A stretch of DNA of 7,733 bases from positions 1 through 7,733 of the forward strand of contig CAUABY010000096.1 of NCBI GenBank assembly GCA_958427375.1. Direction: 5' to 3'. Source of the stretch: an uncultured Eubacteriales bacterium (GTDB lineage: Bacteria; Bacillota; Clostridia; Oscillospirales; Oscillospiraceae). The notes below the pieces were generated by a model. It searched no databases, was not told the origin of the DNA, and saw nothing but the letters and a program-made list of their open reading frames with translations. The stretch's first letter is position 1. Each line of letters begins with the position of its first letter. The translations under genes were made by a program, and so were the position numbers. Positions 1-5,861 of this stretch are shown piece after piece.

Positions 1-1
1 T

Positions 2-316
2 TTCTACAATCCCTGCCACGAGTACACCAAGGGCTTGATGCGCTCCATCCCCACGGCTGACACCGCCGGGACGAAGCTCCAGCCCATCACGGGCACACCG
101 ATAGACCTGCTGAACATGCCCGCGGGCTGCCCCTTCGCGCCCCGCTGTGACGCGGCAATGAAAATCTGCATCAATCAGCGCTGTGAGAGAATGAGTATAA
201 ATGATGACCACATGGCCGCCTGCTGGATGAACGTCAAAAACGGCGTGGAGCGCGGCGAGCTTGAGCTGGTCGAACCCGAAGCAAACCCGGAAGGCGGTGA
301 AAAAGCCGATGAATAA
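2..316 (+). CDS. oppD: Peptide ABC transporter ATP-binding protein OppD/DppD, C-terminal fragment (5' end outside window)
   Basis: This is the last 104 residues of one of the two ATPase subunits that energise peptide uptake at the inner face of the membrane. The ATP-binding core lies upstream of the window. What is visible is the C-terminal oligopeptide/dipeptide extension: the HEYTKGLMRSIP stretch (residues 6-17 of the fragment) corresponds to the family motif HPYTxGLLxSIP, with Glu replacing the usual Pro. It is followed by GTPIDLLNMPAGCPFAPRC and a further Cys pair. Cysteines at fragment positions 43, 49, 56 and 74 are spaced C-x5-C-x6-C-x17-C. In DppD-type proteins this cluster is known to hold an iron-sulfur cluster; that this copy does so is inference. 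The tail after residue 80 is acidic and poorly conserved. The stop overlaps the start of the next ATPase by 8 bp, which suggests translational coupling. Opp versus Dpp (or nickel) specificity cannot be decided from this fragment. Confidence 0.9.
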   Translation, partial: FYNPCHEYTKGLMRSIPTADTAGTKLQPITGTPIDLLNMPAGCPFAPRCDAAMKICINQRCERMSINDDHMAACWMNVKNGVERGELELVEPEANPEGGEKADE

Positions 317-1292
317 GGACGCAAAGACCCTCCTTGAGGTCAAAAACCTGAAAGAGTACTTCAACATAAACGTCGGCGCTTTCAAGACCAAGCCGCTCAA
401 GGCTGTTGACAACGTGTCGTTCTCCATCAAAGAGGGCGAAACGCTCGGCCTTGTCGGTGAGTCCGGCTGTGGCAAAACCACCGTCGGCAGAACCATTCTG
501 CACCTCTATAAGCCCACCGGCGGTGAGGTCATATTCGACGGCAAGCCAATCAAAACCGCAAGTGACATAAACGAGTTCCGCAAGCAGGCTACCATGGTCT
601 TTCAGGACCCGTACTCCTCGCTCAATCCCCGCATGACCGTTTCCGACATAATCGGCGAGCCTTTGGACATACATAAGATGTATAATGACAAGGCCGAGCG
701 CGAGGCACGTATACTTGAACTGATGGAAGAGGTCGGCTTGAACTCCGAGCACGCCGCAAGATACGCGCATGAGTTCTCCGGCGGTCAGCGCCAGCGCATC
801 GGCATTGCCCGTGCGCTCGCCCTGCGGCCGAAGTTCATCGTCTGCGATGAGCCGGTCTCCGCGCTGGACGTGTCGATTCAGGCACAGATAATCAACATGT
901 TTGATGAGCTGCAGGAGCAGATGGGGCTGACCTATCTCTTCATAGCCCATGATATCCTCGTCGTGCGCCATATCTCCGACCGCATCGCCGTTATGTACCT
1001 TGGCAAGATGGTGGAGCTTGCGGATTCCGACGAGATATACAGCCACCCGCTGCACCCGTATACAAAGTGCCTCATGTCCGCCGTGCCCCAGCCAGACCCG
1101 AAGATTGCCCGCGCCAATAAGCGCATCACCCTCAGCGGCGACATACCCAGCCCTCTCAATGCCCCTTCCGGCTGTCCGTTCCGCACCCGCTGCCCCTATG
1201 CCGAGGCGCGCTGTGCCGAGTCCATGCCTGAGTTCAACGAGGTTGCGCCGGGCCACTTTGTCGCCTGCCACCGCGCCGCCGAAATCAACTGA
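309..1292 (+). CDS. oppF: Peptide ABC transporter ATP-binding protein OppF/DppF
   Basis: This is the second ATPase of the peptide importer, 327 residues and close to the usual family length. All nucleotide-binding motifs are intact: Walker A GESGCGKTT (50-58), Q-loop Gln99 in MVFQDPYSSLNP, signature FSGGQRQR (156-163), Walker B FIVCDEP (176-182), D-loop SALD (184-187) and switch His214 in IAHD. The C-terminal oligopeptide domain starts at HPYT (249-252). It carries Cys289, Cys295, Cys302 and Cys320, the same C-x5-C-x6-C-x17-C spacing as in the upstream OppD. The ATG at 309 is chosen because a purine-rich GGCGGTG lies about 9 nt upstream and the ATG overlaps the oppD stop, a typical coupled junction. 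A longer in-frame reading from TTG 261 would add 16 unconserved residues. It presumably pairs with OppD as a heterodimer. Subunit assignment F rather than D rests on gene order and on the short N-terminus before the first strand. Confidence 0.95.
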   Translation: MNKDAKTLLEVKNLKEYFNINVGAFKTKPLKAVDNVSFSIKEGETLGLVGESGCGKTTVGRTILHLYKPTGGEVIFDGKPIKTASDINEFRKQATMVFQDPYSSLNPRMTVSDIIGEPLDIHKMYNDKAEREARILELMEEVGLNSEHAARYAHEFSGGQRQRIGIARALALRPKFIVCDEPVSALDVSIQAQIINMFDELQEQMGLTYLFIAHDILVVRHISDRIAVMYLGKMVELADSDEIYSHPLHPYTKCLMSAVPQPDPKIARANKRITLSGDIPSPLNAPSGCPFRTRCPYAEARCAESMPEFNEVAPGHFVACHRAAEIN

Positions 1293-1333
1293 CAGCGGCA
1301 TAATTATTCTGTTCAAAGATATGCCCAAAAGCG

Positions 1334-1349
1334 TATATTTGAAAATATA
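1334..1349. other. AT-rich perfect dyad upstream of the binding-protein gene
   Basis: In the 77-bp gap between oppF and the binding-protein gene, TATATTT (1334-1340) is followed by a 2-nt spacer and then AAATATA (1343-1349), a perfect 7-bp inverted repeat. It ends five bases before the GAAAGGA ribosome binding site (1354-1360). It could be an operator or a weak mRNA hairpin, or simply AT-rich sequence. I see no convincing -35/-10 pair in the gap, so I do not call a separate promoter here. Confidence 0.3.
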
Positions 1350-1369
1350 TTCTGAAAGGAAACATCCGA

Positions 1370-3244
1370 ATGAAAAAGATCCTTGCACTGGTTCTCGCGC
1401 TTTGCATGGTGTTCGCACTGTGCGCCTGCGGCAGCCAGCAGGCTCCCGCAGCAACTGAGGCTCCTGCAGAAGCACCCGCAGCCGACGCACCGGCCGCAGA
1501 AGCACCCGCAGCCGATGGTAAGACCTCCATCAATGTCTGCATCGCTTCCGAGCCTGACACTATTGACCCCGCCCTCAACTCCGCAGTTGACGGTGCAACC
1601 CTCACCAGCCACCTGTTCATGGGCCTTGCCCAGTGGGCACAGGATGACGCCGGCAACCTCATTATCGCTCCTGCCGCAGCCGAAGAGCTCGTTGAGGGCG
1701 TTGTAAACGAGGACGGCACTGTCACCTACACCTACACCCTGCGCGACGGCATGAAGTGGTCTGACGGCCAGGATGTCACCGCCGGTGACTTCGCCTTTGC
1801 ATGGCAGCGCGCCGCTTCCCCTGAGCTTGCGGCTGACTACGGCTACATGTTTGAGGTTGTTGACGGCTATGCCGATGTCTGGGAAACCGACGCTGACGGC
1901 AACTACGTCAACCCCGACGCACAGCTCAACGTAAAGGCTATTGACGACAAGACCCTTGAAGTTACTCTTTCCAACGCGGTTGCGTACTGGAATGAGCTTC
2001 TTGCTTTCCCCACCTACTTCCCCGTGCGTGAGGATGTTGTTGCCAACGAAGCTTGGGCAACCGACCCCTCCACCTATGTCTCCAACGGCGCTTACACCAT
2101 GACCGGCTGGACCCACAACAGCGTTATCACCCTTGAGAAGAACGAGCACTTTGTCGATGCTGATACCATCCTCATGGACGAGATCAACTTCTACCTCTCC
2201 GATGATAACAACAACATGCTCACCAACTTTAAAAACGGCGACTGGCAGCTCATCGACGATGTGCCCACCAACGAGATTCCCGCTCTTAAGACTGATTACC
2301 CCGATGAGTTCCAGATAGTCGGCCAGATTGGCACCTACTATGTCTGCTGGAATATCAACGAGGAAATCCTCCCCGCTTCCTCCACCCTCACCGGTGCTGA
2401 GGCTGAGGCCGCAAAGGAGGAAATCCGCAACGCAGTCAACCTCATGTTCGACCGTAACTACCTCGTCAACGAAGTCACCCAGGCCGGCCAGCTGCCCGCC
2501 TCCTCCTTCGTTGCCATGGGTATGACCGATGCTGACGGCAAGGAGTTCTATGAGAACGCTGGCCCCAACGCTGACTTCAACGGCTACTACAATGTCGCTG
2601 AGGACGCTTACACCGACAACTGGGATACCGCTATCGAGACCCTCAAGAAGTACTACACCTTCGATGAGACTACCCAGCAGTTCACCAACTTCCCGACCCT
2701 GACCTACCTCTACAACACCTCTGAGGCGCACAAGGCCATCGGCGAGTACCTGCAGAGCGCTCTTGCCGCTGCCGGCATCACCATGAACCTTGAGAACCAG
2801 GAGTGGAACACCTTCCTGAACACCCGTAAGGCCGGCGATTACTCTATCGCCCGCAACGGCTGGCTTGCTGACTACAACGATCCTATCTGCTTCCTCGACA
2901 TGTGGACCACCGTTTCCGGTAATAACGACGTTCAGTTCGGCAAGGGTGCAAACGCTGACGTTGCTGTCTACAGCCTCGATCTGAGCGACCTCGGCATCGA
3001 CCTCACCGTTGAGAACGGCACCTGGGCTGACACCTATGACAAGCTCATCTCCGAAATCAAGGCCTGCACCGACAACGAAGTTCGCTACGAGCTCATGCAC
3101 AGAGCTGAGGATATGCTCATGGAGACCGGCTGCCTCTGCCCGCTCTACTTCTACACCGACCTCTACATGCTCTCCTCTGACGTTCAGGGCTTCTTCTCCA
3201 ACCCGCTCGGCTACAAGTACTTCATGTACTGCACCGTCGGCTGA
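1370..3244 (+). CDS. oppA: Peptide-binding lipoprotein, ABC transporter substrate-binding protein family 5 (OppA-like)
   Basis: This is the extracellular receptor that captures peptides and hands them to the importer. Residues 1-20 form a lipoprotein signal: two Lys, a hydrophobic core and lipobox LCAC with Cys20 as the predicted lipidated residue. Residues 21-50 are a Gln/Ala/Pro/Glu tether, partly built from a repeated 20-bp word. The SBP_bac_5 domain follows, with family hallmarks EPDTIDPALN (61-70), LRDGMKWSDG (124-133), VSNGAYTMTGW (237-247) and GWLADYNDP (497-505). By alignment with Salmonella OppA motif GWCADYNEP, Asp501 matches the Asp that binds the peptide amino group, so oligopeptides are the likely ligand. 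At 624 residues it is longer than E. coli OppA (about 540), mainly because of the tether and loops. Ribosome binding site GAAAGGA lies 9 nt upstream of the ATG. Codon choice is strongly biased to C-ending codons (AAC, TAC, GAC, ACC), more than in the neighbouring genes, which suggests high expression. Confidence 0.95.
   Translation: MKKILALVLALCMVFALCACGSQQAPAATEAPAEAPAADAPAAEAPAADGKTSINVCIASEPDTIDPALNSAVDGATLTSHLFMGLAQWAQDDAGNLIIAPAAAEELVEGVVNEDGTVTYTYTLRDGMKWSDGQDVTAGDFAFAWQRAASPELAADYGYMFEVVDGYADVWETDADGNYVNPDAQLNVKAIDDKTLEVTLSNAVAYWNELLAFPTYFPVREDVVANEAWATDPSTYVSNGAYTMTGWTHNSVITLEKNEHFVDADTILMDEINFYLSDDNNNMLTNFKNGDWQLIDDVPTNEIPALKTDYPDEFQIVGQIGTYYVCWNINEEILPASSTLTGAEAEAAKEEIRNAVNLMFDRNYLVNEVTQAGQLPASSFVAMGMTDADGKEFYENAGPNADFNGYYNVAEDAYTDNWDTAIETLKKYYTFDETTQQFTNFPTLTYLYNTSEAHKAIGEYLQSALAAAGITMNLENQEWNTFLNTRKAGDYSIARNGWLADYNDPICFLDMWTTVSGNNDVQFGKGANADVAVYSLDLSDLGIDLTVENGTWADTYDKLISEIKACTDNEVRYELMHRAEDMLMETGCLCPLYFYTDLYMLSSDVQGFFSNPLGYKYFMYCTVG
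1466..1515 (+). repeat. 20-bp direct repeat coding for the lipoprotein tether
   Basis: The word GCAGAAGCACCCGCAGCCGA occurs at 1466-1485 and again, identical, at 1496-1515, a 30-bp period. It encodes two in-frame AEAPAAD units in the low-complexity tether behind the lipid-attachment Cys. Because the period is a multiple of three, copy-number slippage would change tether length without breaking the frame. Confidence 0.85.
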
Positions 3245-3256
3245 TTAAGCCGCTGA

Positions 3257-3291
3257 GCAAAACCCAATAAGCAAAACCCAATAAGCAAAAC
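3257..3291. repeat. 14-bp tandem repeat just after the binding-protein stop codon
   Basis: The unit GCAAAACCCAATAA occurs at 3257-3270 and 3271-3284, followed by a partial third copy GCAAAAC at 3285-3291. The tract starts 12 bases after the stop codon and runs almost into the terminator hairpin. It has no coding or secondary-structure role that I can see. It looks like a slippage-type duplication in the 3' untranslated region. Confidence 0.85.
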
Positions 3292-3292
3292 G

Positions 3293-3320
3293 AATCCCCG
3301 GAGCTTCGGCTCCGGGGATT
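3293..3320 (+). terminator. Probable intrinsic terminator of the peptide transporter operon
   Basis: AATCCCCGGAGC (3293-3304) and GCTCCGGGGATT (3309-3320) form a perfect 12-bp stem closed by TTCG. With the flanking C-G pair this makes a cUUCGg tetraloop, known to be very stable. The hairpin starts 49 bp after the binding-protein stop. The following tract ATGTCATTT is T-rich but interrupted, so the U-tract is weak. Termination here, or 3'-end protection by the hairpin, is inferred. Confidence 0.75.
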
Positions 3321-3392
3321 TATGTCATTTGGAGCTTTGGCTCCGGGGATTTATGTCATTTGGAGCTTTGGCTCCGGGGATTTATGTCATTT
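3300..3392. repeat. Three tandem copies of a 31-bp unit derived from the terminator's 3' half
   Basis: Three head-to-tail 31-bp units occupy 3300-3330, 3331-3361 and 3362-3392. Units 2 and 3 are identical. Unit 1 differs only by TTCG in place of TTTG in the loop. Each unit can form a small GGAGC/GCTCC hairpin, but only the first is preceded by AATCCCC and so makes the full 12-bp stem. Each unit ends in TTTATGTCATTT. In principle the upstream AATCCCCGGAGC arm can pair with the GCTCCGGGGATT of any of the three units. Confidence 0.95.
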
Positions 3393-3396
3393 ATAA

Positions 3397-3413
3397 AAAG
3401 TCAAGATGACTTT
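3397..3413. repeat. Inverted repeat 1 of the intergenic palindrome cluster
   Basis: AAAGTCA (3397-3403) and TGACTTT (3407-3413) form a perfect 7-bp stem with a 3-nt AGA loop, directly after the last 31-bp tandem copy. It is too AT-rich to be a strong terminator. Confidence 0.6.
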
Positions 3414-3448
3414 GTAAATGAGAAAGCTTGCACTTTATTCGCTGCCTC

Positions 3449-3471
3449 AATGTGCGCCTGCGGCGTACATT
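3449..3471. repeat. Inverted repeat 2 of the intergenic palindrome cluster
   Basis: AATGTGCGCC (3449-3458) pairs with GGCGTACATT (3462-3471) over 10 positions around a 3-nt TGC loop. The single non-Watson-Crick position is G-T, a wobble pair in the plus-strand RNA. Its GCGCC/GGCG core resembles the next palindrome. Confidence 0.7.
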
Positions 3472-3494
3472 TCGACACTCATTCCGTGAGAAGA

Positions 3495-3527
3495 GTTTTC
3501 TGCGCCGCACAGGTCGGCGCAGAAAAC
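3495..3527. repeat. Inverted repeat 3, perfect 13-bp stem
   Basis: GTTTTCTGCGCCG (3495-3507) and CGGCGCAGAAAAC (3515-3527) are perfect inverse complements around the 7-nt CACAGGT loop. It is the strongest structure of the cluster. Neither strand has a clean T-run directly after the stem, so a classic terminator role is uncertain. The left arm can also pair with 3549-3565 (see findings). Confidence 0.85.
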
Positions 3528-3539
3528 AATCCAAATTAT

Positions 3540-3561
3540 TTTTTTCGCTGCGGCGAAAAAA
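3540..3561 (-). terminator. Inverted repeat 4, possible end point of the minus-strand operon
   Basis: TTTTTTCGC (3540-3548), loop TGCG, and GCGAAAAAA (3553-3561) form a 9-bp stem about 32 bp beyond the phosphodiesterase stop on the minus strand. It is the first hairpin that minus-strand transcription meets after the operon, so it is the best terminator candidate. However, the T-run lies on the 5' side of the stem and the 3' side is A-rich followed by TAATTT, so it is not a textbook intrinsic terminator. It may simply belong to the palindrome cluster. Confidence 0.4.
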
Positions 3562-3592
3562 CTCTGCGAGACTTGGTCTGTTTTAATTTAAT

Positions 3593-4591
3593 TTAATTCA
3601 TGCCCTGCATGACGGAGTACAGCAAATCTGGGTAGTCGGACATGATGCAGTCGGCACCCATGGAGATAAGGTAGGCCATGTCATCCGGGTCATTAATCGT
3701 CCAGTACTGCACGGCCATATCGTGCGCGTGGGCGTAATTTATCACCGTGGCCGTGGCGAGGTTGATTCCGTATTTCAGGTAGCTCTCCTCAAAGGGGATT
3801 TGCAGCACGGAGCAGGGGGGAACGTAGCTCTTGCTGTCCGTTAACGCGGCTATGTAGAAGTGAAGAACCTCGTTTATGGATGTGCTGCGCGCAAGCTTGG
3901 GGTAGTTCTCGTCGACGTAGGCGCTTATCTCCTCATTGAATGTGCCGAACACCACGCGCTCAACGAGGCCGCGTTCCTCAAGAATGGAGTAGAGAATGTC
4001 AACGCCCCGCATGCCAAGCTCCCCGCCGTTTTTAATCTCGATGATGAATTTGTAGTCGCCGTTGGCTGTGAGATAGCCCAGCACGTCCTCAAGGCGGAGT
4101 ATGCGCAAATCGTCAGGAACATCGTCACCGTGCAGCTCGGCAAAGGGCGCCTCACCTGCGTCGTTTATGAATTTCGCGCCCATGTTGAGCTGGCGCAGCT
4201 GCTCATAGGTCTTAGTCTCCGGGCGCACCTCGGTCTCGTTGAAAATCAGCTCACAGTCCGACGTGCGGTCGAGCGTGTCATCATGCAAAAGCACAAGCAC
4301 GCCGTCTTTTGTGATGTGCAGATCAAACTCAAATACATCCACCTGAAAAGCCGGGTTGTTGACACAGTTTGAGAAAGCCATCATCGTCTCCTCCGGGGCT
4401 ATGCCGCCGCCGGAGCGATGGCCGGAAACGTCGGTCTTGTCGAGAATGTAGGGGTTGTCGCTGTCGTAATGGATTATGTCTGCCGGGTCTGAGCGGTGGT
4501 GGCCGGAAATCTTCATGCCGATGAAAACAAGCAGTGCCAGCGCGAGGATAACGCAGAGAATAATGAGCAGAACCTTGCCAAACTTTTTCAT
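3593..4591 (-). CDS. Membrane-anchored glycerophosphodiester phosphodiesterase (GDPD family)
   Basis: This is a 332-residue enzyme predicted to hydrolyse glycerophosphodiesters to glycerol-3-phosphate and an alcohol. Residues 1-5 are basic. Residues 6-26 form a single hydrophobic helix with no signal-peptidase Cys, so the catalytic domain is probably tethered outside the membrane. The TIM-barrel motifs are complete: GHR at 57-59 (His58, Arg59), APEET with Glu67, the metal-ligand pair Glu88-x-Asp90 in FEFDLHITKDG, LHDDTLDRT with general-acid candidate His103, EIK (185-187), QYWTIND (295-301) and MGADCIMSDYPD (311-322). AGGAG lies 11 nt upstream of the ATG, a slightly long spacing. It follows the cation transporter gene by 33 bp and is likely cotranscribed. 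Possible substrates are glycerophosphodiesters from phospholipid or teichoic acid turnover; the sequence does not say which. Confidence 0.93.
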   Translation of the reverse strand: MKKFGKVLLIILCVILALALLVFIGMKISGHHRSDPADIIHYDSDNPYILDKTDVSGHRSGGGIAPEETMMAFSNCVNNPAFQVDVFEFDLHITKDGVLVLLHDDTLDRTSDCELIFNETEVRPETKTYEQLRQLNMGAKFINDAGEAPFAELHGDDVPDDLRILRLEDVLGYLTANGDYKFIIEIKNGGELGMRGVDILYSILEERGLVERVVFGTFNEEISAYVDENYPKLARSTSINEVLHFYIAALTDSKSYVPPCSVLQIPFEESYLKYGINLATATVINYAHAHDMAVQYWTINDPDDMAYLISMGADCIMSDYPDLLYSVMQGMN

Positions 4592-4624
4592 TTTCTATCT
4601 ATCTCCTGATTTTGTTTATACAAG

Positions 4625-5794
4625 TCAGGCGTATGCCCGGTCGACGGTTATCACCGCGTAGTGCTCATTCCAGGTGCTGTGTACAAGCTCGCGTATCTGC
4701 GCGGCTACGGCCTCGTCCTTGTCGGGGTAGTCTGGCGGGACAACAACGTCAAAAATGAGGTTTGTGTGCGTCGGCCCAGGCACCATGCGAAAATCGTGTA
4801 TGCTCATATTCTTAGATACTTTGTTTTGGATAAGGTCGCTGACCGCCTGCCGGTGCTGGGCAACCTCGGTATTGTCGGCCTCGATGGGGTCCATATGTAT
4901 GGTTGCCACACAGCCGATTACCTCCTTAAGCTCGACCTCGGCGCGGTCAATCGCGTCGTGCAGCTCAAATATGTCGCCCGCGCCGTTGACTTCGGCATGC
5001 AGGGAGATGACAAGGCGGCCGGGGCCGTAGTCGTTTACAATAAGGTCGTGTATGCCGCAGATTTCCGGGTGGGACATGACGATTTTTTTAATTGTCTCCA
5101 CAAGCTCCGGCTCCGGCGCTTTGCCCAGCAGGGGAGAGAGTGTGTCTTTCAGCGCGCCGTAGCCCGTGTATATAATCAGCACTGCCACGGCGAGACCGGC
5201 CCAGCCGTCAATGTTGATGTCAAACACGTAGCTTGCCGCCATGGCAAGCAGCACCACGAGGGTGGAAACAGAGTCGGAGAGGGAGTCCTTGGCCGTGGCC
5301 TCCATGGCGGCGGAGTTTATCTTCTTGGCCGTGCTGCGGTTATAAAGGCACATGTACACCTTTACAAGGATGGAGGCCAGCAGTATCGCCGCGGGGAGCA
5401 CACCCGCCTCGATGGGGACGGGGTTAATAATCTTCTCAATGGAGCTGCGCCCCAGCTCAATGCCCATGGTGATGATGAGCGCGGAGAGGATGAGCCCCGC
5501 GAGGTATTCAGCGCGCCCATGGCCAAAGGGGTGCTCGGTGTCGGGCTTCTTACCGGCGATGACAAAGCCCAGCAGCGTGATGATGGAAGAGCCCGCGTCG
5601 GACAGGTTGTTGAAAGCGTCGGCGACGATGGACACGGAGTGCGCCAGTGCGCCCGCTATGTACTTGCCCGCGAAGAGCAAAAGGTTTAGCACAATGCCGT
5701 ATACGCTGCACAGTGTGCCGTATGCGCGGCGCACCTTTGGGTCGTGGACATTGTCTCTGTCTTTCACAAAAAGACGTGTCAAAAGCTTAAACAT
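4625..5794 (-). CDS. Cation diffusion facilitator (CDF) family metal efflux transporter
   Basis: This is a 389-residue proton-coupled divalent metal exporter with six predicted transmembrane helices (roughly residues 28-48, 54-80, 97-117, 132-150, 172-193 and 197-215) and a cytoplasmic C-terminus. Helix 2 has ADAFNNLSDAGSS, giving N62-x3-D66. Helix 5 has DSLSD, giving D170-x3-D174. HPFGHGRAEY (88-97) is a family hallmark. An Asn/Asp/Asp/Asp site without His is more like manganese-type CDFs than the His-containing zinc type, but the metal is not proven. Residues 227-303 form the usual ZT-dimer fold (GIHD, GPGR, HMDP). Residues 304-389 repeat a similar pattern (SIHDF, MVPGPTHTNLIFDVVV), suggesting a second copy, and make the protein longer than the usual 300. 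Start at 5794 is favoured by AGGGAGG six nt upstream. A longer frame from 5908 would add 38 unconserved residues overlapping the upstream gene. Confidence 0.93.
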   Translation of the reverse strand: MFKLLTRLFVKDRDNVHDPKVRRAYGTLCSVYGIVLNLLLFAGKYIAGALAHSVSIVADAFNNLSDAGSSIITLLGFVIAGKKPDTEHPFGHGRAEYLAGLILSALIITMGIELGRSSIEKIINPVPIEAGVLPAAILLASILVKVYMCLYNRSTAKKINSAAMEATAKDSLSDSVSTLVVLLAMAASYVFDINIDGWAGLAVAVLIIYTGYGALKDTLSPLLGKAPEPELVETIKKIVMSHPEICGIHDLIVNDYGPGRLVISLHAEVNGAGDIFELHDAIDRAEVELKEVIGCVATIHMDPIEADNTEVAQHRQAVSDLIQNKVSKNMSIHDFRMVPGPTHTNLIFDVVVPPDYPDKDEAVAAQIRELVHSTWNEHYAVITVDRAYA

Positions 5795-5861
5795 AAAAGC
5801 CTCCCTGGAGCATCGGAGCCGGGGCGGGTAAGCCCAGCCGTGCTCGGCTATATAAAATAAA

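Larger units (their letters stand above)
3393..3592. other. Gene-free convergent intergenic region rich in palindromes
   Basis: No credible gene lies in these 200 bases between the peptide operon (plus) and the phosphodiesterase gene (minus). The stretch contains four inverted repeats, listed separately. The words CTGCGGCG (3458-3465 and 3548-3555) and GCGCC/GGCGC recur among them, which suggests a family of related palindromes. There is a short open plus-strand frame through the region, but it lacks a ribosome binding site and consists mainly of palindrome sequence. The end next to the phosphodiesterase gene is AT-rich (repeated TTTAATT). Confidence 0.7.

Noticed and set aside
234..1505. Minus-strand open frame of 423 codons opposite oppF
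   Set aside because: OppF on the plus strand carries every ABC ATPase motif. The antisense frame crosses a gene boundary and has no recognisable domain.
1313..3100. Long antisense open frame (about 595 codons) opposite the peptide-binding lipoprotein gene
   Set aside because: The plus-strand product has a lipobox, family motifs and a good ribosome binding site. The antisense frame is open only because the sense gene favours C-ending codons, and its Val/Gly-rich product matches no family I recognise.
3300..3392. CRISPR-like array
   Set aside because: The 31-bp units are directly tandem with no unique spacers, and no cas genes are present.
3360..3598. Small plus-strand open frame (70-78 codons) starting inside the 31-bp tandem array
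   Set aside because: No ribosome binding site precedes the TTG at 3360 or the ATG at 3384. The frame runs through several palindromes and ends at the AT-rich tail of the phosphodiesterase gene. It is better explained as open sequence in a repeat element.
4661..5689. Plus-strand open frame of 342 codons opposite the cation transporter
   Set aside because: It mirrors the transporter reading frame, has a His/Val/Gly-rich composition without domains, and no ribosome binding site. The minus-strand gene has clear CDF motifs.
5795..5861. Metal-sensing riboswitch (for example yybP-ykoY type) upstream of the cation transporter
   Set aside because: The gap is only 67 bp. It contains just a 5-bp AGCCG/CGGCT hairpin plus the ribosome binding site, and I see no aptamer-like arrangement.
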